Below are positions 37,325 to 45,404 of a stretch of DNA of 64,000 nucleotides, piece by piece. The DNA lies in the NCBI GenBank assembly GCA_964446745.1, contig CAYURR010000001.1, forward strand, positions 12,818-76,817. The letters are read 5' to 3'. The notes under the pieces are model-generated. The model had not been told where the DNA came from. It did not search any database and saw nothing but the letters and a program-made list of their open reading frames with translations. This stretch comes from CAYURR01 sp964446745 (GTDB taxonomy: Bacteria; Bacillota; Clostridia; Lachnospirales; WQUN01). The position numbers were made by a program, and so were the translations under genes. Each line of letters opens with the position of its first letter. Positions within the stretch are counted from its first letter, which is position 1.

Positions 37325-38001
37325 CCTATGATAATATCCGACAAGCAACATTTCTTTCTCGTCCCAACCGATTTATTGCTCACATTGAGATTGATGGCAC
37401 AACTGCAATAGCCCATGTAAAAAATACAGGGCGGTGCAAGGAACTACTTGAACCGAACGCCACGGTATTCGTTCAGGAATTTGACACAACCCACCGCAAA
37501 ACCAAGTATGATCTTATCTCGGTTTATAAAGGCGATCGGCTTATAAACATGGATAGTCAAGTACCCAATAAGGTTTTCGCAGAATGGGTACAACAAAGTA
37601 GATTTTTCAAAGAGATGACTCTACTAAAATCGGAAACCACATATCAAAACTCGCGATTTGACTTTTATATAGAGGCAAACAACAAGAAGATATTTGTTGA
37701 AGTCAAAGGCGTTACATTAGAGGAAAACGGCGTTGCCATGTTTCCGGATGCTCCTACAGAGCGCGGGATTAAGCATATAAACGAACTGTGTAATGCTGTT
37801 CAAAGCGGATATGAAGCATATGTTGTGTTTATTATTCAGATGAGCGGCGTTAAGTATTTAACGCCAAACAATAGGACCCACAAGGCTTTTGGCGATGCAT
37901 TGCTACACGCAAAAAAGCAATCCGTAAGCATTTTAGCTTTGGATTGCGCAGTGACTAAGGATAGTATAAAAGCCAAAGACTTTGTGGAGGTAATTTTATA
38001 G
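37321..38001 (+). CDS. sfsA: SfsA-family DNA/RNA-binding protein
   Basis: 226 aa. It has the N-terminal OB-like part (FLSRPNRFIAHIEIDGTTAIAHVKNTGRCKELL) and a C-terminal domain with a PD-(D/E)XK-like core: SRFDFYIEANNKKIFVEVKG supplies Asp and Glu-x-Lys. SfsA was first linked to sugar-fermentation gene control in E. coli, and its fold suggests nucleic-acid binding or cleavage; the precise activity is not settled. It is coupled to the SDR gene by an ATGA overlap. The family is widespread and usually not part of defence loci, so I treat it as ordinary. Confidence 0.88.
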   Translation: MTYDNIRQATFLSRPNRFIAHIEIDGTTAIAHVKNTGRCKELLEPNATVFVQEFDTTHRKTKYDLISVYKGDRLINMDSQVPNKVFAEWVQQSRFFKEMTLLKSETTYQNSRFDFYIEANNKKIFVEVKGVTLEENGVAMFPDAPTERGIKHINELCNAVQSGYEAYVVFIIQMSGVKYLTPNNRTHKAFGDALLHAKKQSVSILALDCAVTKDSIKAKDFVEVIL

Positions 38002-38066
38002 TGAACGGATAAAGCAGAGATAGAGGGATCCTATCACAATCATCGGTCGAAAGGGAGGATATTAAA

Positions 38067-38792
38067 ATGACAGATTTGTACGAATTCATTTTCAAGCGTA
38101 AGTCTACTCGTAAATACGATATGACACCGCTTGATGCAGCAACACTCAATAAAATCAGGTCGTTTGCTAACGATGTTAGGCGGTTATATCCTAAGATCAA
38201 AACCGCCTTTGAAATAACCGGCGATGTGAAAAATATCCTGCCTGTAAGGGCACCGCATTATTTTATCATTTCAAGCGAAAAGAACGATGGTTACCTTGAA
38301 AACGTGGGCTTTATGTTCCAGCAAGTGGATCTGTTTTTATCTAGCATGGGGCTTGGCTCATGTTGGCTTGGAATGGCGCGACCAACATCCGAAACAAAAT
38401 CCGAGCCTAAAACAGAACTGCTCTTTGTGATAATCCTCGCGTTTGGGAAAACGGTTGATAGTCCACACCGTGAGCCGTCCGCATTTACCCGCAAGCCGCT
38501 GACAGAGGTTTCAAGTGGTGCGGATAACCGTCTTGAAGCCGCACGCCTTGCACCCTCTGCCACAAACAGTCAAAACTGGTTCTTTGCATGCGACAACGGA
38601 AAGATTGATGTTTTTCAAAAGAAACTTAATCCGGCTATGGCTCTTATGTATGACAAGATGAATAAGGTGGATATGGGTATTGCACTTTGTCATTTATGTG
38701 TTGCAACCGAGCATAATGGACTTAAATTTGTATTTTCAAAGGAAGCCGGTAAGGATCGAAAGGGATATATTTACACAGGGACAGTAAAGTAA
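38067..38792 (+). CDS. nitroreductase-family (TM1586-like) flavoprotein
   Basis: 241 aa. The start LYEFIFKRKSTRKYDMTPLD is the standard nitroreductase N terminus with the FMN-contacting Arg-Ser/Thr-x-Arg. A second pseudo-repeat appears later as EAARLAPSATNSQNWFF, the FMN phosphate region, which places it in the TM1586-type single-chain branch. GSCWLGMARPTSE is a further family block. A GGGAGG ribosome binding site precedes ATG 38067. Substrate unknown. It converges on the MATE gene with a 10-base gap and no visible terminator. Confidence 0.85.
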   Translation: MTDLYEFIFKRKSTRKYDMTPLDAATLNKIRSFANDVRRLYPKIKTAFEITGDVKNILPVRAPHYFIISSEKNDGYLENVGFMFQQVDLFLSSMGLGSCWLGMARPTSETKSEPKTELLFVIILAFGKTVDSPHREPSAFTRKPLTEVSSGADNRLEAARLAPSATNSQNWFFACDNGKIDVFQKKLNPAMALMYDKMNKVDMGIALCHLCVATEHNGLKFVFSKEAGKDRKGYIYTGTVK

Positions 38793-38802
38793 AATGAGTT
38801 CC

Positions 38803-40176
38803 CTATACATCCTGTGGCTTTTTGCATTTACTCAACGCCGCCGTGAACCGCTTTGAAAACAAAATCACCGTGAACGACACGGCAATAAGATCCGCGACCG
38901 GCTCGGCCATATAAACCGCGTCGGTTTTATTTTGCAAAAACATCGGTAGGATAAATATCAGCGGGATCAGCAAAACCACCTTACGTACGATCGCCACTAC
39001 TACGGATTCCTTTGCGCTGCCGATGGCCACGAAGGTCATCTGACATGCTATCTGCGCACCGAATATCAAAGACACGGCCATGTATATACGCAGAGCGGAC
39101 TTTGAATACTCTATGAGTGCGGCATCCGGTGTAAAGATACCCGCGAACATTTGCGGTGCGACCATCACCAAAAGCCAGAGTGCCGTCGAGTACACGAGGC
39201 ACGAGATTAGCAAGGTCTTAAACACCTTCTTCACCCGATCTGTGTTGCCCGCACCGAAATTATATCCGGTAATCGGCTGCGCACCCTGCGAGAGTCCCTG
39301 TAGCGGCAGCATCGAAAACTGCATCACACTCGAGCAGATCGTCATAGCACCCACCGCAATATCACCGCCGTATTTCAATAGCGACGAGTTGAAGCTCATC
39401 ACGGTCGCGCTCTCGGTAGAGTGCATGATAAACGGTGCCAGACCGAGGGCCATGCTCGGTAGAATAATATCCTTACTAAGGCGCATGTTAGCAGGCTTTA
39501 TCCGCAGCTGCGTCTTTTTTCCTATCAAGAAATACACGATCCATATAGCGGACAACGCCTGTGAAAGGATCGTCGCGAGTGCCGCACCCTTTACACCCAT
39601 ACCAAATCCGAAAATAAATATAGGATCCAAAATAATGTTGCTGACCGCCCCCAGAAGCACAGACAGCATACTCACACGCGTATAACCCTGCGCGGTGATA
39701 AACATATTTAACCCGAGCGCGGTCTGTACAAACACGGTACCTATAGCGTATATGCTCAGATATCCAACTGCGTAATCGATCGTGTTATCACTCGCGCCGA
39801 ATATCAGCAACAGTTTTCTTCCAAAGATCAGTAATATCGTAGTCAATATCGCGGAGATCATCAGCAGCGCGGTAAACGCGTTACCCAATATCCTTTCTGC
39901 GGTCGCCTTATCGTTTTTGCCCATGAAGATGGATGCACGTGGTGCGCCCCCTGACCCGAATAGCGATGCGCACGCCGAGACGAGTAATGTCACCGGTAGG
40001 CACACGCCCACACCTGTCAGAGCCAAAGCACCCACATCCGGTATGCGCCCTATGTATATGCGATCCACTAAGTTGTAGAGCATATTTATAAGCTGTGCCG
40101 TCAATGTCGGCACAGCTAACTTAAATAGTAATTTCCCTATCGGTTCTGTTGCCAAAAAATTATTGTCTTTTTCCAT
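38803..40176 (-). CDS. MATE-family efflux transporter
   Basis: 457 aa with 12 predicted membrane helices in two pseudo-symmetric halves. The N-terminal half starts EPIGKLLFKLAVPTLTAQLINMLYNLVDRIYIGRIPD, typical of the clostridial MATE branch, and the second half contains QGAQPITGYNFGAGN. MATE proteins export cationic drugs or metabolites using Na+ or H+. It lies 29 bases downstream of the glucuronate-operon SDR on the same strand, so it may be co-transcribed with sugar-acid genes, but the substrate cannot be assigned. Confidence 0.92.
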   Translation of the reverse strand: MEKDNNFLATEPIGKLLFKLAVPTLTAQLINMLYNLVDRIYIGRIPDVGALALTGVGVCLPVTLLVSACASLFGSGGAPRASIFMGKNDKATAERILGNAFTALLMISAILTTILLIFGRKLLLIFGASDNTIDYAVGYLSIYAIGTVFVQTALGLNMFITAQGYTRVSMLSVLLGAVSNIILDPIFIFGFGMGVKGAALATILSQALSAIWIVYFLIGKKTQLRIKPANMRLSKDIILPSMALGLAPFIMHSTESATVMSFNSSLLKYGGDIAVGAMTICSSVMQFSMLPLQGLSQGAQPITGYNFGAGNTDRVKKVFKTLLISCLVYSTALWLLVMVAPQMFAGIFTPDAALIEYSKSALRIYMAVSLIFGAQIACQMTFVAIGSAKESVVVAIVRKVVLLIPLIFILPMFLQNKTDAVYMAEPVADLIAVSFTVILFSKRFTAALSKCKKPQDV

Positions 40177-40205
40177 CTATTATGCCTTTCGCGTTTATGT
40201 CTCGA

Positions 40206-41075
40206 TTATACCCCACTATATGCGCTAAATCCTCCGTCCACAGGCAGTACGACACCTGTAATAAATGACGCCGCGTTGTTATTGAGTAAAAACAGCAATG
40301 CTCCGTCCAATTCCGACGCCTCACCAAAGCGCCCCATCGGCGTAGCCGCCAGTATCTTTCCGGTACGTGCGGTCGGGCTGCCGTCCTCGTTAAACAGCAG
40401 CTTGTGGTTCTGTGCCGTCGCAAAGAAACCCGGAGCGATCGCGTTAACGCGGATGCCTACCTTACTGAAATGCACCGCGAGCCATTGCGTAAAGTTGCTC
40501 ACAGCCGCCTTTGCGCCTGAATACGCGGGTATCTTCGTGAGCGGGCAGAATGCATTCATAGAGCTGATGTTGATGATATTGCCGCAGTTATTACCGTTTC
40601 CATTCCGCTCAACCATCTGCGCCGCAAACGCCTGCGTAGGGATCAGCGTACCCAAAAAGTTCAGGTTAAACACAAAGCTCACGCCGTCTGCGTCGAGATC
40701 AAAGAAACTCTTTGTATCTGCGTCGATGTCCCCGGGCTCGAAGTATTCCTTGTCCGTCGTGGCTTTCGGATTGTTGCCGCCAGCACCGTTTATCAGGATG
40801 TCGCATAGCCCCAGATCATTCTTGACCGCCTCTGCGACGGCTCTGCAGCTCCCTTTATCAAGTACATTACATTTGTATGCGCGGGCGGTGCCTCCCTCTA
40901 CAGTAATCTCATCGGCAAAGCGTTGTGCGGCCTCCTCATTCAGATCCAAAAGCGCGACGCTTGCACCGGCACGTGCGAGGATCTTTGCGAACGACGAGCA
41001 CAGCACGCCTCCCGCTCCGGTCACGACTGCGACCTTGCCGGTCAGGTCCGTATTTAATACATTTGTGTTTGTCAT
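40206..41075 (-). CDS. SDR-type D-mannonate oxidoreductase (fructuronate reductase)
   Basis: 289 aa SDR with [21 protein letters not shown] as the cofactor motif, [12 protein letters not shown], the catalytic NISSMNAF and AYSGAKAAV, and the family-specific ending [22 protein letters not shown]...[11 protein letters not shown] (quoted in parts). This branch reduces D-fructuronate to D-mannonate in organisms lacking the long-chain UxuB enzyme. It overlaps uxuA by 4 bases. Context with uxaC and uxuA completes the route from glucuronate to 2-keto-3-deoxygluconate. Confidence 0.88.
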   Translation of the reverse strand: MTNTNVLNTDLTGKVAVVTGAGGVLCSSFAKILARAGASVALLDLNEEAAQRFADEITVEGGTARAYKCNVLDKGSCRAVAEAVKNDLGLCDILINGAGGNNPKATTDKEYFEPGDIDADTKSFFDLDADGVSFVFNLNFLGTLIPTQAFAAQMVERNGNGNNCGNIINISSMNAFCPLTKIPAYSGAKAAVSNFTQWLAVHFSKVGIRVNAIAPGFFATAQNHKLLFNEDGSPTARTGKILAATPMGRFGEASELDGALLFLLNNNAASFITGVVLPVDGGFSAYSGV

Positions 41076-42124
41076 TGCGTCCTCCTGCTCTTTTCACATG
41101 CCTCGAACAGCCCGTTCAGATATGTCGCGCCGAGTGCCCTGTCATAGAGACCGTAACCGGGTTTACCTGTTTCGCCCCAGATCATACGCCCGTGATCCGG
41201 CCTCACATATCCGTCAAAGCCCGCCTCCACTAGCGCGTCCACAATCTTAAACATATCTAGACTGCCGCACGAGGACAAATGTGCGCTCTCTTCAAAGCTG
41301 TCGTCATCCATGTTCAATACATTTCTGATGTGTGCGAAGCCGATACGCTTCATGCCCGCGTATTTCTTGATCATCGCAACCACGTCGTTGCTTTTTGCGC
41401 AGCCATAGCTGCCCGTGCAAAAGGTCAGTGAATTGGCCGGGCTGTCCACGAGCTTTAAGAAACGGTCGATATTGGCCTCGCATGTGATGATGCGCGGCAG
41501 ACCAAATATCGGATACGGCGGATCGTCCGGATGTATGGCCATCACCACGCCGCATTCCTCGGCTACCGGTATGATCTGCTTCAGAAAATACTCCAGATTT
41601 GCCCATAGGCCGTCCTCGCCGACCTCTGCATATTCGGCAAAGAGGCGCTTCATTTCGTCCTTTTCATAGCTGCTGTCCCAACCCGGCAGTGACAGACCGT
41701 CATTGAGCGGATCGAGCCCCTTCATCTGATCCCAGTACATGACCAGGCTCGTGGAGCCGTCCGCCGCCAATTTGTCCAGCTGCGTGCGCGTCCAGTCAAA
41801 TACGGGCATGAAGTTGTAGCATATGCATTTCACGCCGTACCTGGCCACTCGACGAATGTTTTCCTTGTACGTGTCTATATATGCGTCGCGTGTTTGTTTG
41901 CCGAGCTTGATGTCCTCGTGTACCGGTATGGACTCCACCACGTCGAACACGAGTGCATGCTCCTCACATTGGCGCTTCAAATCCGCGATGCTCTCCTCGG
42001 GCCAAACACGGCCCGGCTTCACATCATATACAGCGCTCACGATGCTGCGCATACCGGGTATCTGCCTAATGTATTGTAGGCTCACGGGATCGCTGTCACC
42101 GTACCACCTAAATGAAAGCTTCAT
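41072..42124 (-). CDS. uxuA: D-mannonate dehydratase
   Basis: 350 aa TIM-barrel enzyme, standard size. It dehydrates mannonate to 2-keto-3-deoxygluconate using a divalent metal. Blocks are [20 protein letters not shown] at the N terminus, [37 protein letters not shown] and [13 protein letters not shown], which carry the family's metal-binding His, Cys and Asp residues. It lies 21 bases after uxaC and is coupled to the SDR reductase. Confidence 0.95.
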   Translation of the reverse strand: MKLSFRWYGDSDPVSLQYIRQIPGMRSIVSAVYDVKPGRVWPEESIADLKRQCEEHALVFDVVESIPVHEDIKLGKQTRDAYIDTYKENIRRVARYGVKCICYNFMPVFDWTRTQLDKLAADGSTSLVMYWDQMKGLDPLNDGLSLPGWDSSYEKDEMKRLFAEYAEVGEDGLWANLEYFLKQIIPVAEECGVVMAIHPDDPPYPIFGLPRIITCEANIDRFLKLVDSPANSLTFCTGSYGCAKSNDVVAMIKKYAGMKRIGFAHIRNVLNMDDDSFEESAHLSSCGSLDMFKIVDALVEAGFDGYVRPDHGRMIWGETGKPGYGLYDRALGATYLNGLFEACEKSRRTQ

Positions 42125-42145
42125 ATGTTTACCGTCCCTTTCAGG

Positions 42146-43549
42146 CTACTCTAAGCCAAAGTAATCCCTTGCGTTGTTGTAGCAGATATCTTGTATCAGT
42201 TTACCCGCGCGTTCGATGTCTGACGGTAGCTCGCCGTTTTCGATCCAGCCGCCCACGAGCTCGCAGAGTATACGGCGAAAGTATTCATGCCGCGCGTAAC
42301 TCAGAAAACTACGGCTGTCCGTGAGCATACCGATGAAGTTGCCCAAGATGCTCAAATTGGCCAGGCTAGTCATTTGCTCGCGCATGCCCGTCATCGTATC
42401 GTTGAACCACCATGCGCTGCCGTGCTGTATCTTGCCCCTAACCCCCGTACCCTGGAACGCGCCGATGATAGCATCGATAGCCGCGTTATCAGCCGGGTTC
42501 AGGCTATAGATGACCGTGCGCGGTAGTGCATCCATTATGTACAGCCTATCCAATATGCATGCCAGGTCGCTCGTGCAGTTCACGGTGTTTATCGCGTCGA
42601 AGCCCGTGTCCGGTCCCAACTTGTTAAACATAATGCTGTTTGGGTTACGCAGACAGTTGTAGTGCAGCTGCATGACCCAGCCAAGCCTTGAATATTCCCC
42701 GGCTGCGAATAACATCAGCGCAGTCTTAAACGCCTCTATCTCCTCTACGGCCAGCTCCGCACCACCAAGTGCCTTTTGATATATAGCCTCTACGGCCTCG
42801 GGCTCTGCGAGCTTGCAGCAGACATAGTCCATGCCATGATCGGAGGCCTTACAGCCGAGCGACGCGAAATGCTCCATGCGGATTTTAAGCGCCTCCTTGA
42901 GCGCCTCGGCGCTGTCGAGTGTAATGCCTGTTACGTCGGCGAGCTTTTGTATGCTCTCGCGCCAGATGGGCTTTTCGATGTTGATGACCTTGTCCGGGCG
43001 AAACGATGGCGCTACGGTCAGACCGTCTATGCCCTCGGCCTTGATCTTCTCGTGCCATTCCAGGCTGTCCGTCGGATCGTCTGTGGTGCCGATGAAGCGT
43101 ACGTTGCTCTGTTTGATCAACCCCCGAACCGATAGCTTACCCTCGCGCAGCTTTGTCGAGCAGTGCTCATACACCGCTTCTGCTGTGTCTGCATTTAATG
43201 CACCTGTGTAGCCGAAATAGTTCTTGAGTTCCAGATGACACCAGTGATACATCGGGTTGCCGATCGAACGTTCCAGAGCGCAAGCAAACTTTATAAACTT
43301 CTCCTTATCCGGTGCGTTACCGGTTATATAGTGTTCGTCCACGCCGTTTGAACGCATGATACGCCACTTGTAATGGTCACCCTCGAGCCACATCTGCGTG
43401 ATGTTTTCAAAGCTCCTGTCCTCGAATATCTCGCGCGGGTTTATATGGCAGTGGTAGTCAATAATGGGCATGGATGCGGCATAGTCGTGATAGAGTCTAT
43501 ACGCCGTATCCGTCTTTAGCAGAAAATCCTTACCAATAAACGCTCTCAT
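42146..43549 (-). CDS. uxaC: glucuronate/galacturonate isomerase
   Basis: 467 aa, standard UxaC length, of the amidohydrolase-like fold. The N terminus MRAFIGKDFLLKTDTAYRLYHDYA and the metal site IDYHCHINPREI are typical, as are GTTDDPTDSL and GWVMQLHYNCLRNPN. It isomerises D-glucuronate to D-fructuronate. The start ATG 43549 overlaps the stop of a 22-codon upstream frame with a strong ribosome binding site. Only a weak GAGG lies in front of uxaC itself, so translation may depend on that small frame. Confidence 0.95.
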   Translation of the reverse strand: MRAFIGKDFLLKTDTAYRLYHDYAASMPIIDYHCHINPREIFEDRSFENITQMWLEGDHYKWRIMRSNGVDEHYITGNAPDKEKFIKFACALERSIGNPMYHWCHLELKNYFGYTGALNADTAEAVYEHCSTKLREGKLSVRGLIKQSNVRFIGTTDDPTDSLEWHEKIKAEGIDGLTVAPSFRPDKVINIEKPIWRESIQKLADVTGITLDSAEALKEALKIRMEHFASLGCKASDHGMDYVCCKLAEPEAVEAIYQKALGGAELAVEEIEAFKTALMLFAAGEYSRLGWVMQLHYNCLRNPNSIMFNKLGPDTGFDAINTVNCTSDLACILDRLYIMDALPRTVIYSLNPADNAAIDAIIGAFQGTGVRGKIQHGSAWWFNDTMTGMREQMTSLANLSILGNFIGMLTDSRSFLSYARHEYFRRILCELVGGWIENGELPSDIERAGKLIQDICYNNARDYFGLE

Positions 43550-43614
43550 ACAAACCAGCCTCGCATCATCGGCTGAACGCCGAGTAGGCCCTTGATTATC
43601 CTTACGCCACTCAT
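43546..43614 (-). CDS. 22-aa upstream frame coupled to uxaC (possible leader peptide)
   Basis: ATG 43614 is preceded by the strong ribosome binding site AGGAGGT at 7 bases. The frame runs 22 codons (MSGVRIIKGLLGVQPMMRGW plus FV) and ends with a TGA inside the ATGA that starts uxaC. The best ribosome binding site of the region therefore serves this frame, not uxaC. It may be a leader peptide, a translation coupler, or simply the residue of a lost gene. There is no regulatory codon run that I can see. Confidence 0.45.
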   Translation of the reverse strand: MSGVRIIKGLLGVQPMMRGWFV

Positions 43615-43704
43615 AATTGTACCTCCTATTATCGTATCGGTAATTGCCCTATGCACAACGAACGTCGTATAACATACATATCCATTTATTGAGTATCATG
43701 ATTT

Positions 43705-44739
43705 TTAAGCATACCTCACTTCCACCGGTTCCCGGCGTTTTGCGGATTCGAGAATGGACAGTATCGCGAAGGTCGTGTTCGCGGCATCCTCTACGCTGAT
43801 CAAAAACGGCTTGCCGTCCACGAGCCTGTCAACGAAATGCCGTATCGATTCATATGCGAAGCCCGCCGGGTAACCATGCACGAAGTGGTTGACCAAGATA
43901 TCCGGGCGGTCGTTCTTGGTTTCCGTGAAGCGTTCGATCATCTGGCTGTTTGTGAGGTCGAGATTGATCATACCCTTTGTGCCTGTGATGTTAAACTTGA
44001 TATCGTTGATGTTCGGATATGTATCCGGGGTTATCCAACTGTTTTCCATCGTCGCTATGCCGCCGTTGCGGAATGTGAGTATCGTCTGGAACATATCGTC
44101 CGTGTCCACGCCGAGGTCTTTCATCACGCCCTGACGAGAGACGCTGTATACGGTCTTGACCTCGTCACCAAAGAACCAGCGTAGCGTATCCAAGCTGTGC
44201 GAGCCTAAAAACCAGAGGATCGACGACTGAGCGGCCCACGACAGCATCGTCGTCGCGACATATTTCTTGTCATTGAGCCGGAAATAGGCGCTGTACGGAT
44301 CCCCGAGCTCACCCGCGTCGAGGCTGGCTTTTGCGACCGCGAACGGCGGAGAAAACCTATTGTGCAGGTCCACCATGAGCCGTACACCGCTCTTACTCAC
44401 AGCCTCGAGTATATCGATAGTGTCATGATAGGTCGTCGCGATGGGCTTTTCGAGCAAAATGTGCTTATGCGCGTTCGCAAGATCCACCGCGAAGTCCCTA
44501 TGTAAAAAGTCCGGCGTGACCACCGATGCGGCATCAAAATCACATGCCCTGATCATCTCCTTATGGTCGGCGTATACATGATCGGCGTCGATGCCGAAGC
44601 GTGACGCTACAGCCATGGCCTTGTCCTTGTTCTTGTCGCAGACAGCCACGACTTCTACCATCGGATGCTGCTCGTAGATGCTCGCATGCGTCGCGCCCCA
44701 TACCCCCGCACCGATGATCGCCATCTTGATCTTGTCCAT
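43705..44739 (-). CDS. Gfo/Idh/MocA-family NAD(P)-dependent oxidoreductase
   Basis: 344 aa from ATG 44739, preceded by AGGAG; an in-frame extension upstream runs into the SIS gene and is rejected. The Rossmann motif AIIGAGVWGATHASIY is at the N terminus, the catalytic EKPIATT lysine is near residue 95, and the C-terminal alpha/beta domain includes HSLDTLRWFFGDEV. The family oxidises or reduces sugars and inositols. It lies in line with a SIS isomerase upstream and the glucuronate genes downstream, separated from uxaC by about 150 bases. Likely part of sugar or sugar-acid use; substrate unknown. Confidence 0.88.
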   Translation of the reverse strand: MDKIKMAIIGAGVWGATHASIYEQHPMVEVVAVCDKNKDKAMAVASRFGIDADHVYADHKEMIRACDFDAASVVTPDFLHRDFAVDLANAHKHILLEKPIATTYHDTIDILEAVSKSGVRLMVDLHNRFSPPFAVAKASLDAGELGDPYSAYFRLNDKKYVATTMLSWAAQSSILWFLGSHSLDTLRWFFGDEVKTVYSVSRQGVMKDLGVDTDDMFQTILTFRNGGIATMENSWITPDTYPNINDIKFNITGTKGMINLDLTNSQMIERFTETKNDRPDILVNHFVHGYPAGFAYESIRHFVDRLVDGKPFLISVEDAANTTFAILSILESAKRREPVEVRYA

Positions 44740-44758
44740 TACCCTTCGCTCCTCTCTA

Positions 44759-45379
44759 TTAGGAAAAAAATTCGTTTTCAAGCATTGCGCATACCGCGTG
44801 ATATATCGGCAGGTGCAACTCTTGAATAAGATATGTCTCATGCTCAGGCGCTACCACGGCGCTGTCGCAGAGCTCTCTGAGTTTGCCGCCGTCGCGTCCG
44901 GTCAAGCCGATCACACCGAGCTTCATAGCCTTTGCCACGCATGCCGCGTTTATGACATTGGCTGCGTTGCCGGAGGTGCTGATCGCGAGTAGTACATCGC
45001 CCTCGCGTCCATATCCGAACACCTGCTGCGCAAAGATCATATCCGGCGCCACATCGTTTGCATACGCTGAACTCAGCGCGTTATGTCCTAATAATGATAT
45101 GGCCGGTAGCGCCATTTGAAGCTTTGGCGCCATATCACCGAACATGGCCGCCGTTTCTTCGGGCAACGACCTGCTGAGCAAAAATCCCTTCATCAGCTCG
45201 CCCACTATATGATCCGCATCGGCTGCACTGCCGCCGTTTCCGCAGATCAATAACTTTCCGCCCATTTTAAAGCACTCATAAAGGCGTGTGAACATATCCT
45301 CAATTTGCATTTCGCATATGCCGAGGCACGGATGCTTGTCTATTAACTTCTGTAATAATTGTTTGGTTGATGTCTTCAT
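44759..45379 (-). CDS. SIS-domain phosphosugar isomerase (GmhA-like)
   Basis: 206 aa single SIS domain. Phosphate-binding motifs are GNGGSAADADHIVGEL near residue 48 and AISTSGNAANVINA near 130, with an extra residue block ELMKGFLLSRSLPEE typical of sedoheptulose-7-phosphate isomerases (GmhA). The pathway cannot be fixed: there are no heptose genes nearby, so it may act on another sugar phosphate linked to the adjacent dehydrogenase. It starts just 25 bases after the brxL stop on the same strand with no terminator between, so readthrough from the BREX operon is possible. Confidence 0.85.
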   Translation of the reverse strand: MKTSTKQLLQKLIDKHPCLGICEMQIEDMFTRLYECFKMGGKLLICGNGGSAADADHIVGELMKGFLLSRSLPEETAAMFGDMAPKLQMALPAISLLGHNALSSAYANDVAPDMIFAQQVFGYGREGDVLLAISTSGNAANVINAACVAKAMKLGVIGLTGRDGGKLRELCDSAVVAPEHETYLIQELHLPIYHAVCAMLENEFFS

Positions 45380-45404
45380 GAAAATCTCCTTTGTCTATTA
45401 GACT

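Noticed and set aside
37321..38001. SfsA considered as a defence nuclease because of its PD-(D/E)XK-like core and nearby restriction genes
   Set aside because: SfsA is a widespread housekeeping-type family, and here it is coupled to an ordinary SDR gene rather than to the restriction operon.
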